64,000 nucleotides of DNA, taken from contig NZ_RFFM01000003.1 in assembly GCF_003696365.1 (NCBI RefSeq), forward strand, positions 1-64,000. Reading direction: 5' to 3'. Made by a program: the position numbers and the translations under genes. Below the pieces are notes generated by a model. The model saw nothing but the letters and a program-made list of their open reading frames with translations, did no database searches and was not told the origin of the DNA. This document shows positions 35,301-45,982 of the stretch, piece by piece (the stretch's first letter is position 1; the number at the start of each line of letters is the position of its first letter). The stretch comes from Stutzerimonas zhaodongensis. Its GTDB lineage: Bacteria > Pseudomonadota > Gammaproteobacteria > Pseudomonadales > Pseudomonadaceae.

Positions 35301-35432
35301 GTGCTGGTCGGCGGGCTGTTGCTGAGCCAGTTGCTGACCCTGTTCACCACACCGGTGATCTATCTGTTCTTCGATCGGTTGAGCAATCGATTCTCGAAAA
35401 GGCAGATGAAGACGCAGGAAGCGCCTACATGA
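32352..35432 (+). CDS. muxB: RND efflux pump subunit MuxB (MdtB family)
   Basis: A 1026-residue resistance-nodulation-division transporter with twelve transmembrane helices and two large periplasmic loops. The proton-relay aspartates are in [21 protein letters not shown] (helix 4), and a matching lysine is in [22 protein letters not shown] (helix 10). MuxB and MuxC form a heteromeric pump, like E. coli MdtBC. In P. aeruginosa MuxABC-OpmB exports aztreonam, macrolides, novobiocin and tetracycline (published for that organism). Translationally coupled to muxA (ATGA overlap). Conserved motif [24 protein letters not shown] is intact; no truncation. Confidence 0.94.
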   Translation: MNMSRLFILRPVATTLTMIAILLAGLIAYRMLPVSALPQVDYPTIRVMTLYPGASPEVMTSAVTAPLERQFGQMPGLTQMSSTSSGGASVITLRFSLDVELDVAEQEVQAAINAGSNLLPNDLPAPPVYNKVNPADTPVMTLAVTSESLALPELHDLVDTRMAQKLAQISGVGMVSIAGGQRPAVRIRVNPEALASYGLSLADVRTLVTSSNVNQPKGNFDGPTRVSMLDANDQLKTPEEYAELILAYNEGATLRLKHVADIVGGAENERLAAWANESQAVLLNIQRQPGANVIEVVERIQALLPEVTASMPSGLDVVVLTDRTQTIRAAITDVQHELLLATFLVVMVTFVFLKRLSATIIPSIAVPLSLIGTFAVMHLAGFSLNNLTLMALTIATGFVVDDAIVMLENIARHVEEGETPLQAALKGAKQIGFTLISLTLSLIAVLIPLLFMQDVVGRLFREFAITLAVAILLSLVVSLTLTPMMCAKLLKPASVEKSKPDWVERLIGGYARWLTWVLGHQTLTLLVAVATLGLTVVLYLAVPKGFFPVQDTGVIQGISEAPQAISFRAMSERQQSLSRVILADPAVESLSSYIGVDGDNVTLNSGRLLINLKSHAERDVTASQVIDRLRPELAKLPGIELFLQPVQDLSIEDRVSRTQFQFSLESPDGALLQEWSPRLVAALRERPELTDVASDLQSDGLQIYLNIDRDAAARLGIQISAITDALYDAFGQRQISTIFTQASQYRVVIEAEAGNRLGPQALEQLFVQSEGGTPVRLSSLATLEQRNAPLLINHIGQFPAVTLSFNLAEGVSLGEAVEVIEGVEAEIGLPAGIQSRFQGAAEAFRASLSSTLLLILAAVVTMYIVLGVLYESYIHPITILSTLPSAAVGALLALLLTGNDLGLIAIIGIILLIGIVKKNAIMMIDFALEAERHQGMSPQDAIYRAALLRFRPILMTTLAALFGAVPLMLASGSGAELRQPLGLVLVGGLLLSQLLTLFTTPVIYLFFDRLSNRFSKRQMKTQEAPT

Positions 35433-35484
35433 TCCGGGTCAGGCCGTACGCCGAAACGCTGGAACCCATGACTGGCGCGCGTCC

Positions 35485-38400
35485 ATGAACCTTTCAGCAC
35501 CCTTCATCGCACGCCCAGTGGCAACCATGCTGCTGAGCCTGGCGATCCTGATTCTGGGGGGCGTCAGCTTTGGAATGCTGCCGGTCTCGCCTTTGCCGAA
35601 CATGGACTTCCCAGTCATCACGGTGCAGGCCAGCCTGCCCGGCGCAAGCCCGGAGATCATGGCGTCCAGCGTCGCGACTCCGCTGGAACGGTCGCTAGGT
35701 AGCATCGCAGGTGTCAGTCAGATGAGCAGCCGCAGCAGCCAGGGTTCGACGCGAATCATCATCCAGTTCGATCTCGAGCGAGATATCAACGGCGCTGCTC
35801 GAGATGTGCAGGCGGCGATCAATGCCTCGCGCAACCTGTTGCCCAGCGGTATGCGCAGCATGCCGACCTACCGCAAGATCAACCCCGCGCAGGCACCCAT
35901 CATGGTGCTTTCGCTGACCTCCGAAGTGCTGAACAAAGGTCAGCTTTACGATATCGCTTCCACCGTCCTGGCCCAGAAGCTCTCCCAGGTGCCCGGTGTC
36001 GGCGAGGTGCAAGTCGGTGGTAGTTCATTGCCAGCGGTTCGGGTCGAACTGCAACCGCAGCAGTTGGAACAGTACGGCGTATCGCTGGATGAGGTCCGCC
36101 AGACGATCGCGGCGGCCAATGTTCGGCGGCCGAAAGGGATGGTTGAAGACGACAATCGCCATTGGCAGGTGCAAGCCAATGACCAACTGCACCAAGCTGC
36201 AGACTACTTGCCGTTGATCATTCGCTATCAGGATGGCGCTGCACTGCGGCTGAGCGACGTCGCCAAGGTCAGGGATGGCGTGGAGGATCGCTACAACGAC
36301 GGTTTTTTCAACAACGAGCGAGCCGTGCTGCTGGTGATCAACCGCCAGGCGGGCGCCAACATCATCGAAACCATCGAAGGCATTCGCAACGAGCTTCCGG
36401 CGCTGCAGGCAATAGTGCCGGGCAGCGTCAACATGGCGGTGGCGATGGACCGCTCACCCGTGATCCGCGCCACCTTGCACGAGGCTGAGCGAACCTTGCT
36501 GATCGCCGTGGGGCTGGTGATCGTTCTGGTGTTTCTCTTCCTCGGCAAACTGCGAACCGCGCTGATACCTGCGCTGGCGGTACCGGTCTCGCTGGTCGGA
36601 ACCTTCGCCGTCATGTATCTGTTCGGCTTTTCGCTCAACGTGTTGTCCCTGATGGCGTTGATCCTGGCCGCAGGGCTTGTGGTGGATGACGCCATCGTGG
36701 TGCTGGAGAACATCGCGCGGCATATCGACGACGGCGTGCCGCCGATGCGCGCTGCATACATCGGCACGCGGGAGGTTGGTTTCACACTCCTGTCGATGAA
36801 CCTCTCGTTGGTGGTGGTATTCGTCTCGATCCTGTTCATGGGCGGCATCGTCGAACGGCTGTTCCGCGAGTTTTCCATAACGCTGGCAGCGGCCATTCTG
36901 GTCTCGCTTCTGGTTTCGCTGACGCTGACGCCCATGCTCTGCGCGCGCTGGCTCAAGCCCCATCAGCCCGAGCACGATGGCCGTTTGCACCGCTGGAGCC
37001 ACGATGCACATCAATGGTTGCTGCGTCACTATGATCGTTCACTGGGATGGGCCCTGCGTCACCACCGCATCACGTTGTTCACGCTGCTCGCGACTATCGG
37101 CCTGAACGTATTTCTCTACATCGAAGTGCCCAAGACATTCCTGCCACAGCAGGACACCGGTCAGCTCACCGGCTTCATCCGCGGAGATGACGGCATGTCG
37201 TTCCAGGTCATGCAGCCGAAAATGGAAACCTTCCGCAAGGCGGTGCTGGCAGACCCAGCGGTGGAAAGCGTGGCGGGCTTCATCGGTGGGCAGGGCGGTA
37301 TCAACAACGCCTTCATGATCGTTCGACTCAAGCCGCTGTCCGAGCGAAACATATCGGCTCAGAAGGTGATCGAGCGGATTCGCGCGAACCAGCCGAAGGT
37401 GCCTGGTGGTCGCATGTTCCTTATGGCCGATCAGGATCTGCAGTTCGGAGGGGGCCGGCAGAGCAGCTCGGCGTATTCCTACAATCTGCTGGCCAGTGAT
37501 CTGGCCGACCTGCGTGCGTGGGTACCCCAAGTCACCCGCGCGCTGATGGCGCTGCCGGAGCTGACCAGTATCGATGCCAACGAAGGTGAGGGCGCTCAGC
37601 AGATCAGCCTCAAGGTTGATCGCGATGCTGCAAAGCGATTGGGCATCGACATGAGCACAGTCACCACACTGCTCAATAACGCCTTCAGCCAGCGCCAAAT
37701 CTCGACCATTTACGAATCGCTCAATCAGTACCGCGTGGTCATGGAGGTCGATCCTAGCTACGCCCAGCATCCGGAAGTACTGGAGCAGATTCAGGTGATA
37801 ACCAGTGACGGGCGGCGAGTTCCCCTGTCGGCTTTCGCGCGTTACGAGCGCAGTCTGGAAGAGGACCGGGTAAGCCATGACGGACAGTTCGCTGCCGAGA
37901 GCATCGACTTCGATCTGGCTCCCGATGTCAGTCTGGATGAGGCGACGCGGGCCATTGAACGTGCCGTTGCGGCCATCGGGCTGCCAAGCGCGGTACAGGG
38001 GCGGCTTGGCGGTACTGGCGACATCTTCAAGTCGACGCAGGAAGGCCAGCCATTGATGATCCTGGGCGCACTGCTGCTCGTGTACATCGTGCTGGGCATT
38101 CTTTATGAAAGTTACATCCATCCGCTGACCATCCTTTCGACTCTGCCGTCTGCCGGTGTCGGCGCGCTGTTGGCGATCATCCTGATGCGCGAGCAATTCA
38201 GTCTGATTTCGCTGCTGGGACTGTTCCTGCTCATTGGGGTGGTGAAAAAGAACGCGATCCTGATGATCGACCTGGCGTTGCAGTTCGAGCGGAACGAAGG
38301 GTTGTCGCCGGCGGAGTCGATTCGCCGGGCCTGCCTGCTGCGTTTCCGGCCGATTCTGATGACGACCATGGCCGCCATCCTCGGTGCATTGCCGTTGTTG

Positions 38401-38589
38401 ATGGGTGGTGCGGAGGGCGCTGAAATGCGTCAGCCGCTTGGCCTGACGATCATAGGCGGCCTGGTTCTGAGTCAGATCCTCACGCTCTACACCACGCCCG
38501 TGGTCTACCTGTATCTGGACCGCGCGCGCCATCGTTTCAACCGCTGGCGCGGTGTACGCACCGACGCCGCACTGGAAAATCCGCTATGA
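35485..38589 (+). CDS. muxC: RND efflux pump subunit MuxC (MdtC family)
   Basis: A 1034-residue RND transporter, partner of MuxB. It begins MNLSAPFIARPVATMLLSLAILILGGVSFGMLPVSPLPNMDFPVI, the MdtC-type N-terminus. The relay aspartates are in GLVVDDAIVVLENIARHIDDG and the helix-10 lysine is in LIGVVKKNAILMIDLALQFERNEG. Length and motifs are normal. The gap after muxB is 52 bases and the stop overlaps the opmB start. The two paralogues share architecture but differ in periplasmic loops, consistent with a heterotrimer of two MuxB to one MuxC, as shown for MdtBC. Confidence 0.94.
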   Translation: MNLSAPFIARPVATMLLSLAILILGGVSFGMLPVSPLPNMDFPVITVQASLPGASPEIMASSVATPLERSLGSIAGVSQMSSRSSQGSTRIIIQFDLERDINGAARDVQAAINASRNLLPSGMRSMPTYRKINPAQAPIMVLSLTSEVLNKGQLYDIASTVLAQKLSQVPGVGEVQVGGSSLPAVRVELQPQQLEQYGVSLDEVRQTIAAANVRRPKGMVEDDNRHWQVQANDQLHQAADYLPLIIRYQDGAALRLSDVAKVRDGVEDRYNDGFFNNERAVLLVINRQAGANIIETIEGIRNELPALQAIVPGSVNMAVAMDRSPVIRATLHEAERTLLIAVGLVIVLVFLFLGKLRTALIPALAVPVSLVGTFAVMYLFGFSLNVLSLMALILAAGLVVDDAIVVLENIARHIDDGVPPMRAAYIGTREVGFTLLSMNLSLVVVFVSILFMGGIVERLFREFSITLAAAILVSLLVSLTLTPMLCARWLKPHQPEHDGRLHRWSHDAHQWLLRHYDRSLGWALRHHRITLFTLLATIGLNVFLYIEVPKTFLPQQDTGQLTGFIRGDDGMSFQVMQPKMETFRKAVLADPAVESVAGFIGGQGGINNAFMIVRLKPLSERNISAQKVIERIRANQPKVPGGRMFLMADQDLQFGGGRQSSSAYSYNLLASDLADLRAWVPQVTRALMALPELTSIDANEGEGAQQISLKVDRDAAKRLGIDMSTVTTLLNNAFSQRQISTIYESLNQYRVVMEVDPSYAQHPEVLEQIQVITSDGRRVPLSAFARYERSLEEDRVSHDGQFAAESIDFDLAPDVSLDEATRAIERAVAAIGLPSAVQGRLGGTGDIFKSTQEGQPLMILGALLLVYIVLGILYESYIHPLTILSTLPSAGVGALLAIILMREQFSLISLLGLFLLIGVVKKNAILMIDLALQFERNEGLSPAESIRRACLLRFRPILMTTMAAILGALPLLMGGAEGAEMRQPLGLTIIGGLVLSQILTLYTTPVVYLYLDRARHRFNRWRGVRTDAALENPL

Positions 38590-40052
38590 GTTCGTTGACC
38601 TTCAATCAATCGCTGCGCCCGCTGGCACTTGTGGCCATGGCGCTCTCATTGAGCGCCTGTACTTTGGGCCCTGATTATCAGCGCCCGGATGTGCCAATGG
38701 CCGCTGAGTTCAAACAGGCCGAAGGCTGGAAAGTGGCCGCCCCAGCCGATGCTCTCCAGCGCGGCGAGTGGTGGACGCTTTACGGCGATGCCGAGCTGAA
38801 CAGCCTGGTCGGGAGGCTGAACGTTTCCAACCAGAACCTGGCCGCAGCCGAAGCGCAGTACCGGCAGGCTCGTGCTCTTGTGAGGGGCGCGCGTTCGCAG
38901 CTATTTCCTACCATCGGCGGCAGCGGCGGCGTGACCCGCGGTGGACAGGGCAGTACAAGCAATTCGACTATTCAGAATCAGGCCCGCGGCATCAGCGAAA
39001 GCTACAGCCTAGGTCTTGATGCATCATGGGAACTCGATATATGGGGTCGTCTACGCCGTAATCTCGAAGCAAACCAGGCCAGCATGCAGGCCAGCGCTGC
39101 TGACCTCGCCGCCGTGCGGCTCAGCCTGCAATCCGAACTGGTACAAACTTACCTGCGACTGCGAGTGATGGACGAGCAGCAGCGTCTGCTGGACCAGACG
39201 GTCGAAGCGTTCGCCCGCTCGCTCCGGTTGACGGAGAACCAGTATCGCGCCGGCATCGTGCCCAAATCGGACGCAACCCAAGCGCTGACTCAGCTCAGGA
39301 GTACCGAGGCGCAGGCCATCGATCTGCGATGGCAGCGCGCGCAAATGGAGCACGCCATCGCAGTGCTGATAGGTGTTCCTCCATCGGAACTGAGTATCAC
39401 CGAGCGTGACCAAATTCCTGCGCTCCCCGTAGTGCCCCTGGCTTTGCCATCGCAGTTGCTCGAACGGCGCCCTGACGTCGCATCAGCCGAGCGCCAGGTC
39501 ATTGCTGCCAATGCACAGATCGGCGTGGCCGAAGCGGCTTGGTACCCAGACCTGACCCTGAGTGCCAGCGGTGGGTATCGCAATAGCAGTTTCAGCAACC
39601 TGGTCAGCGTCCCCAATCGCTTCTGGTCGCTCGGCCCACAGCTGGCGATGACCTTGTTCGATTTTGGAGGCAGGCGGGCAGGACTCGAACAAGCGGAAGC
39701 CAGCTACGATCAGACGGTCGCGAATTACCGCCAGACAGTGCTCAACAGCTTCCGTGAGGTCGAAGACAATCTGGTGCAGCTGCGGGTGCTTGGCGAGGAG
39801 GCAGTGGTCCAGCAGCAGGCGCTGGAAGCGGCACAGGAGTCGCTGCGGCTGATCGAAAACCAGTATCGCGCCGGAACGGTCGACTTCCTTAGCGTGGCTA
39901 CGGTGCAGACGACAGCACTCAATAACGAGCGCACCAATCTCACATTGTTAGGCGACCGTCTGGCGGCCAGTGTTCAGCTGATCGCGGCATTGGGCGGCGG
40001 CTGGGATGAGGAAGTGCTGCAGCCCGAGCCTGTGATGTCCACCGAGCGCTGA
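38586..40052 (+). CDS. opmB: Outer-membrane efflux channel OpmB (NodT/OprM family)
   Basis: A 488-residue outer-membrane factor lipoprotein. Signal and lipobox LALVAMALSLSAC (Cys25) lead into LGPDYQRPDVPMAAEFK, the standard NodT-family start. The two tandem TolC-like halves are visible as EWWTLYGDAELNSLVGRLNVSNQNLAAAEAQYRQARALVRGARS... and VIAANAQIGVAEAAWYPDLTLSASGGY. The mature protein should form a trimeric beta-barrel and alpha-helical tunnel that docks with MuxA. It starts inside the muxC stop (ATGA), so all four genes form one operon. No terminator for this strand is obvious; the hairpin at 40073-40108 has its T-run on the other strand. Confidence 0.93.
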   Translation: MSSLTFNQSLRPLALVAMALSLSACTLGPDYQRPDVPMAAEFKQAEGWKVAAPADALQRGEWWTLYGDAELNSLVGRLNVSNQNLAAAEAQYRQARALVRGARSQLFPTIGGSGGVTRGGQGSTSNSTIQNQARGISESYSLGLDASWELDIWGRLRRNLEANQASMQASAADLAAVRLSLQSELVQTYLRLRVMDEQQRLLDQTVEAFARSLRLTENQYRAGIVPKSDATQALTQLRSTEAQAIDLRWQRAQMEHAIAVLIGVPPSELSITERDQIPALPVVPLALPSQLLERRPDVASAERQVIAANAQIGVAEAAWYPDLTLSASGGYRNSSFSNLVSVPNRFWSLGPQLAMTLFDFGGRRAGLEQAEASYDQTVANYRQTVLNSFREVEDNLVQLRVLGEEAVVQQQALEAAQESLRLIENQYRAGTVDFLSVATVQTTALNNERTNLTLLGDRLAASVQLIAALGGGWDEEVLQPEPVMSTER

Positions 40053-40072
40053 GCTCTCGCTTTATCGAAATG

Positions 40073-40108
40073 AAAAAAACCGCGGTGCATGCTGAGCACG
40101 GACCGCGG
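40073..40108 (-). terminator. Rho-independent terminator of dctP
   Basis: On the minus strand, a hairpin with outer CCGCGG arms and inner GTGC/GCAC pairing is followed directly by seven Ts. It lies 21 bases beyond the dctP stop, between the convergent opmB and dctP genes, and may also slow opmB transcripts. Confidence 0.8.
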
Positions 40109-40129
40109 CGTGTTGCTCGCTGGTAGCGA

Positions 40130-41288
<1,159 letters not shown>

Positions 41289-41314
41289 TAGCTGTCCCAA
41301 CGATTTGTAAAGGA

Positions 41315-42718
41315 TCATCCCGTCGTGAGCTGCCAGCCTCCACCCAGCGCTTTGTAGAGTGCAACGATGCCTCGATACAACTCGACCTCGGCCTGGGCTT
41401 GCGCATCCTCAGCCGCAAGTCGCTCGCGCTCGGCATCCAGCAGCACGAGGAAATCCACGCTGCCCTCACGGTAGCGAATCTCCGCCTGCTCTGCTGCAGC
41501 GCGGCTGGCGTTCGACTGCCGCAACAGCGATAGCAATCGTTCCTGGGCGCGAGCGTAGTCGCTGAAGGCGTTTTCGGACTCTTCGAGCGCCAGCAGCACC
41601 TGTTGCTCATAACTCGCGAGTGCGCCTTCTGCGTCGGCTTCGGCGCCGCGCAAGCGCGCCCGAACACTGCCCATGTCGAAGGCGGCCCAGGTGATGCTCG
41701 GCGCCACGCCCCAGGCCCGGGCGGCACTGGAGCCGATCTGCGAACCGCGTCCGGCGATAAAGCCAAGGAAACCCGACAGGTTTACCCGCGGGAAAAGATC
41801 GGCCGTGGCGACCCCGACATTCGCAGTTGCCGCTGCCAGTTGCCGCTCCGCCGCCAGAATATCCGGGCGGCGACGCAGCAGTTCTGCCGGGTCCCCGATC
41901 GGCAGTGCCTTGGCGATCGCTGGCAGATCACGCGGCGAGAGATCGACACTGAGCTGGTCGGCGCGCTGGCCGAGCAGGGTAGCAATGCGGTTTCGTGCGC
42001 GGGTCTGCTGTGCCCGAAGCAGCGGCAGGCTAGCCTCGGTGGACGCTAGACGTGCGTCGGCGCGCAGCACATCCAGCTCGCTGCCGACTCCTGCATCGCG
42101 AAGCTGCTCGGTCAATTGCCGGGAATCGAGTTGATTCTCCAGATTTTCCCGGGCGATACGCTCTCGCAGCTGAGCGCCACGTAGCTGGCCGTATGCATCC
42201 ACCAGCTCAGCGATGATGCTCACCTGCAGCTGATAGAGCTCGGCTTCAGCGGCTTCAGTTTGCGCTTCGCTGGCTTCTATTCGACGCTGGATACGGCCGA
42301 ACAGATCAAGTTCCCAGGCCATGTCGAGGCCCAGGTCGTAGCGCTCGCTATTGACGCGTTCATCACCGAAGCCAGGTTGCTGCGACTTGCCGATATCTGC
42401 ACTGGCTCCCGCGGTGACGGTGGGAAAGCGATCATTGGCATCATCATCGCGGATCGAGCGAGCGGCACGCAGTCGGGCGAACGCGATGCGCAACTCGCGG
42501 TTCTCTGCCAACGCTTCGCCAACCAGTGAGTCCAGCGTTGAGTCCTCGAACTGCCGCCACCATGCAGCCTCGAAACGCGAATGGTCGAAAGGTGCCGACG
42601 CGGCCCGTTCGATTTCGGCCGGGGCCGTCTCGGGCCTCTGGTAATCCGGCCCTACAGCACAGGCGCTCAGCGCGAGAAATGCAGCGAGCAACAGCGGAGT
42701 GGTGATCAAGTCCTTCAT
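41315..42718 (-). CDS. oprN: Outer-membrane efflux channel OprN
   Basis: A 467-residue outer-membrane factor. Lipoprotein signal MKDLITTPLLLAAFLALSAC (Cys20) runs into AVGPDYQRPETAPAEIERA. It has two repeated TolC-like units, with conserved YDLGLDMAWELDLFGRIQRRIEASEAQ and LLRRRPDILAAERQLAAATANVGVATADLFPRVNLSGFLG. It is the exit duct of the MexEF pump. Its ATG overlaps the mexF stop by four bases, so it is the last gene of mexEF-oprN. A strong stem-loop follows. Assignment as oprN rests on both sequence type and the neighbouring mexF, mexE, mexT and mexS. Confidence 0.93.
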   Translation of the reverse strand: MKDLITTPLLLAAFLALSACAVGPDYQRPETAPAEIERAASAPFDHSRFEAAWWRQFEDSTLDSLVGEALAENRELRIAFARLRAARSIRDDDANDRFPTVTAGASADIGKSQQPGFGDERVNSERYDLGLDMAWELDLFGRIQRRIEASEAQTEAAEAELYQLQVSIIAELVDAYGQLRGAQLRERIARENLENQLDSRQLTEQLRDAGVGSELDVLRADARLASTEASLPLLRAQQTRARNRIATLLGQRADQLSVDLSPRDLPAIAKALPIGDPAELLRRRPDILAAERQLAAATANVGVATADLFPRVNLSGFLGFIAGRGSQIGSSAARAWGVAPSITWAAFDMGSVRARLRGAEADAEGALASYEQQVLLALEESENAFSDYARAQERLLSLLRQSNASRAAAEQAEIRYREGSVDFLVLLDAERERLAAEDAQAQAEVELYRGIVALYKALGGGWQLTTG

Positions 42719-45700
42719 GCATGTGCCTCCTTGAGTACAGCCTTCTTCTGCTCGCGCTTCTCGACGTAGGCGCGAATGACCAGATAGAACACCGGTGTCA
42801 GCAGCAGCCCGAAGAAGGTCACGCCGAGCATCCCGCTAAACACCGCAACACCCATGGCATGACGCATCTCGGCACCGGCGCCGGATGAGATGACCAATGG
42901 CACTACGCCCATGATGAAGGCGAAGCTGGTCATCAGGATCGGGCGCAAGCGCAACCGGCAAGCCTCCAGAACGGCGGATAGCCTGTCCATGCCTTCCTCC
43001 TGTTTATCCTTGGCGAACTCGACGATGAGAATGGCGTTCTTGCACGCCAGGCCGACCAGCACGATGAGGCCGATCTGGGTGAAGACGTTGTTGTCGCCAC
43101 CCGACAGGATCACGCCAATGATTGCCGAGAGCAGTGTCATCGGAACGATCAGGATGACCGCCAGCGGCAGGCTCCAGCTCTCGTATTGCGCCGCAAGCAC
43201 CAGGAAGGCCAGCAGCACGCAGAGCGGGAATACGAACATCGCCGTGTTGCCCGCCAGGATCTGCTGATAGGTCAGCTCGGTCCACTCGTAGGTCATGCCG
43301 TTGGGCAACTCGGCCTTGAGCAGGCGCTCCATGGCATCTTCCGCTTCGCCCGAGCTGTAGCCCGGTGCCGCTGCGCCATTGATCTCGGCAGTCAGGAAGC
43401 CGTTGTAGTGCATCACCCGGTCCGGGCCGGCACTGTCACTGACCTTGACGAAGGTCGACAGCGGCACCATTTCGCCACGATCGTTGCGCACCTTCAGCTG
43501 ACCGATCTGGTCCGGCGTCAGGCGAAACCTCTGTTCGGCCTGGACGTTGACCTGATAGGTGCGGCCGAAGCGGTTGAAGTCGTTGGCATACAGCGAGCCT
43601 AGGTAGACCTGCATGGTGTCGAAGATCTGATCAATGGCGACGCCGTGGGTCTTGGCTTTTTCCCGGTCGATATCGGCGTCGATCTGCGGCACGTTGACCT
43701 GATAGCTGGTGAACAGCCCGGCAAGCTCGGGATAGTCGGCGCTCTTGGCGATGACGTTCTGCACCTGCTTGTACAACTCCTCATAGCCCAGGCTGCCACG
43801 GTCCTGCACCTGCACACGGAAACCACCGATGGTGCCCAGACCCTGAACCGGCGGCGGCGGGAAGATGGCCAGGTAGGCTTCCTGAATACCCGCGAACTGC
43901 CCGTTGAGCTCTCCGGCGATGGCACCCGCGGATAGATTCGCGTCCTTGCGCTCGGCGAAGTCCTTCAGGGTGACGAAGACGATCCCGCTGTTCGGACTGT
44001 TGGTGAAACCGTTGATTGACAGCCCCGGAAAAGCGACGGTATTTGCGACGCCTGGGTGCTTGCCGGCTATCTCGGACATCTGCTTGATGACGCCTTCGGT
44101 ACGGTCCAGCGTGGCGGCATCAGGCAATTGCGCGAACGCCACCAGATACTGCTTGTCCTGCGCCGGTACGAATCCGGTTGGGGTGCTGGCAAAGCCCATG
44201 TAACCGAGCCCGACCAAACCGACGTAGACCACCAGCGCGATGCCGCTGCCGCGCAGGATGCGTTTGACCGCACCGACGTAGCCGTGACTGGCGCGCTCGA
44301 AAACGCGGTTGAAAGGGGCGAACAGCCAGCCGCCGAACAGCTTGTCCAGCAGAAGGGAGAAGCCGTCTTTCGGCGCGTCGTGAGCACGTAGCAGCACGGC
44401 TGCCAGGGCTGGCGAAAGGGTCAGCGAGTTGAACGCCGAGATCACCGTGGAAATGGCGATGGTCAGGGCAAACTGTTGATAGAACTGCCCGGTGAGGCCG
44501 GAGATGAACGCGGTTGGGATAAATACAGCGCACAGCACCAGCGCCGTCGCAATGATCGGGCCGGTTACTTCCTTCATCGCCTGCTTGGTGGCCTCGACCG
44601 GGGATTTGCCGAGACCTATGTTGCGCTCGACGTTCTCCACCACGACGATGGCGTCGTCCACCACGATGCCGATCGCCAATACCAGCCCGAACAGCGATAG
44701 CGCGTTGAGCGAGAAGCCGAGCATATGCATCACGGCGAAGGTGCCGATCAGTGAAACCGGTACGGCAGCCAGCGGGATTATCGAAGCACGCCAGGTTTGC
44801 AGGAACAGGATCACCACCAGCACCACCAGTACGATGGCTTCGAGCAGTGTGTGCACCACGGCTTCGATAGAGCCGCGCACGAATATGGTTGGGTCGTAGA
44901 CGATTTCGTAGTCCACACCTTCCGGGAAGTCGCGCTTGAGTTCGGCCATGCGGGCCCGCACCGAATCGGAAATCTCGATCGCGTTCGAGCCAGGGCGCTG
45001 GAACACTGGAATGGCCACTGCAGGTTGATTGTTCAGCAGCGAGCGCAGGGCGTACTGACTGGAACCCAGTTCGACTCGGGCGATGTCGCGCAATCGGGTG
45101 ATCGAACCATCGTCGCCGGCGCGGACGATGATGTTCTCGAATTCCTCCTCGGTGACCAGCCGGCCCTGGGTGTTGATCGATAGTTGGAAATCGGTCGCGC
45201 CCGGTGCTGGCGGCGCACCCAGCGAACCGGCAGCGACCTGACGGTTCTGCTCGCGGATCGCGTTCACCACGTCGGACGCCGTCAGGTTGCGTGAAGCGAC
45301 CTTGTTCGGATCGAGCCAAACGCGCAGCGAGTAATTGCCCATGCCGAACAGCTGGACGTCGCCGATACCATCCAGCCGCGCCAGCTCGTCCTTGACGTTG
45401 AGCGCTGCATAGTTGGACAGGTAGAGCATGTCATAGCGCTCGTCCGGCGAGGTCAGGTGGACCACCATGGTCAGGTCGGGCGATGCCTTGTCCACCGTCA
45501 CACCAAGACGCTGCACTTCGGTGGGCAGCGTCGGTTGGGTGCGTGTCACGCGGTTCTGCACCTGGACCTGAGCGTTGTCCAGATCAGTGCCGAGGGCGAA
45601 GGTGATGGTCAGGGTCAGCTTGCCGTCGGCGGTCGCCTGTGACGACATGTAGAGCATGCCTTCGACGCCAGTGATGGCCTGCTCCAGAGGCGAAGCCACC

Positions 45701-45885
45701 GTTTCACCGATCACCTTGGGGTTGGCGCCTGGGAAGTTGGCGCGCACCACGACGGTCGGCGGCACCACTTCCGGATATTCACTGATGGGCAGCTGGAACA
45801 GCGAGATCGCGCCGCCTATGAGGATCACCAGAGAAAGTACCGCTGCAAAGATCGGTCGCTGGATGAAGAATTGAGAGAAATTCAT
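42715..45885 (-). CDS. mexF: RND efflux pump MexF
   Basis: A 1056-residue inner-membrane RND multidrug transporter, normal length for MexF. It begins MNFSQFFIQRPIFAAVLSLVILIGGAISLFQLPISEYPEVVPPTVVVRA, typical of the HAE-1 group. The proton-relay aspartates are in AIGIVVDDAIVVVENVERNIG and the helix-10 lysine in VGLACKNAILIVEFAKDKQEEGMDR. In P. aeruginosa MexEF-OprN exports fluoroquinolones, chloramphenicol, trimethoprim and quorum-sensing precursors such as HHQ/kynurenine (published there). It is a homotrimer working with MexE and OprN. A 21-base stem-loop separates it from mexE, and it is translationally coupled to oprN. Confidence 0.95.
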   Translation of the reverse strand: MNFSQFFIQRPIFAAVLSLVILIGGAISLFQLPISEYPEVVPPTVVVRANFPGANPKVIGETVASPLEQAITGVEGMLYMSSQATADGKLTLTITFALGTDLDNAQVQVQNRVTRTQPTLPTEVQRLGVTVDKASPDLTMVVHLTSPDERYDMLYLSNYAALNVKDELARLDGIGDVQLFGMGNYSLRVWLDPNKVASRNLTASDVVNAIREQNRQVAAGSLGAPPAPGATDFQLSINTQGRLVTEEEFENIIVRAGDDGSITRLRDIARVELGSSQYALRSLLNNQPAVAIPVFQRPGSNAIEISDSVRARMAELKRDFPEGVDYEIVYDPTIFVRGSIEAVVHTLLEAIVLVVLVVILFLQTWRASIIPLAAVPVSLIGTFAVMHMLGFSLNALSLFGLVLAIGIVVDDAIVVVENVERNIGLGKSPVEATKQAMKEVTGPIIATALVLCAVFIPTAFISGLTGQFYQQFALTIAISTVISAFNSLTLSPALAAVLLRAHDAPKDGFSLLLDKLFGGWLFAPFNRVFERASHGYVGAVKRILRGSGIALVVYVGLVGLGYMGFASTPTGFVPAQDKQYLVAFAQLPDAATLDRTEGVIKQMSEIAGKHPGVANTVAFPGLSINGFTNSPNSGIVFVTLKDFAERKDANLSAGAIAGELNGQFAGIQEAYLAIFPPPPVQGLGTIGGFRVQVQDRGSLGYEELYKQVQNVIAKSADYPELAGLFTSYQVNVPQIDADIDREKAKTHGVAIDQIFDTMQVYLGSLYANDFNRFGRTYQVNVQAEQRFRLTPDQIGQLKVRNDRGEMVPLSTFVKVSDSAGPDRVMHYNGFLTAEINGAAAPGYSSGEAEDAMERLLKAELPNGMTYEWTELTYQQILAGNTAMFVFPLCVLLAFLVLAAQYESWSLPLAVILIVPMTLLSAIIGVILSGGDNNVFTQIGLIVLVGLACKNAILIVEFAKDKQEEGMDRLSAVLEACRLRLRPILMTSFAFIMGVVPLVISSGAGAEMRHAMGVAVFSGMLGVTFFGLLLTPVFYLVIRAYVEKREQKKAVLKEAHA

Positions 45886-45902
45886 GACGCACTCCGGGGG
45901 AG

Positions 45903-45923
45903 AGGGCGCGCATGACGCGCCCT
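45903..45923 (-). other. Intercistronic stem-loop between mexE and mexF
   Basis: AGGGCGCG-CATGA-CGCGCCCT, an 8-base-pair GC-rich stem in the 97-base gap between mexE and mexF, 18 bases upstream of the mexF ATG. It may protect the mexE message or adjust the mexE:mexF ratio. Confidence 0.5.
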
Positions 45924-45982
45924 GACGGAATCGGTTTTATGGTTATGCGCCAGGGGCGCAGGTCAGCTGGCTTTTGCGGCCA

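Noticed and set aside
37039..38532. 497-codon open frame antisense to muxC
   Set aside because: Shadow of a GC-rich conserved gene. The translation is Gln/Arg/His-rich without any fold or motif, and the sense strand encodes an intact RND pump.
44120..45319. 399-codon open frame antisense region within mexF
   Set aside because: Arg/Gly/His-rich low-complexity translation; a frame shadow of mexF, which is complete on its own frame.
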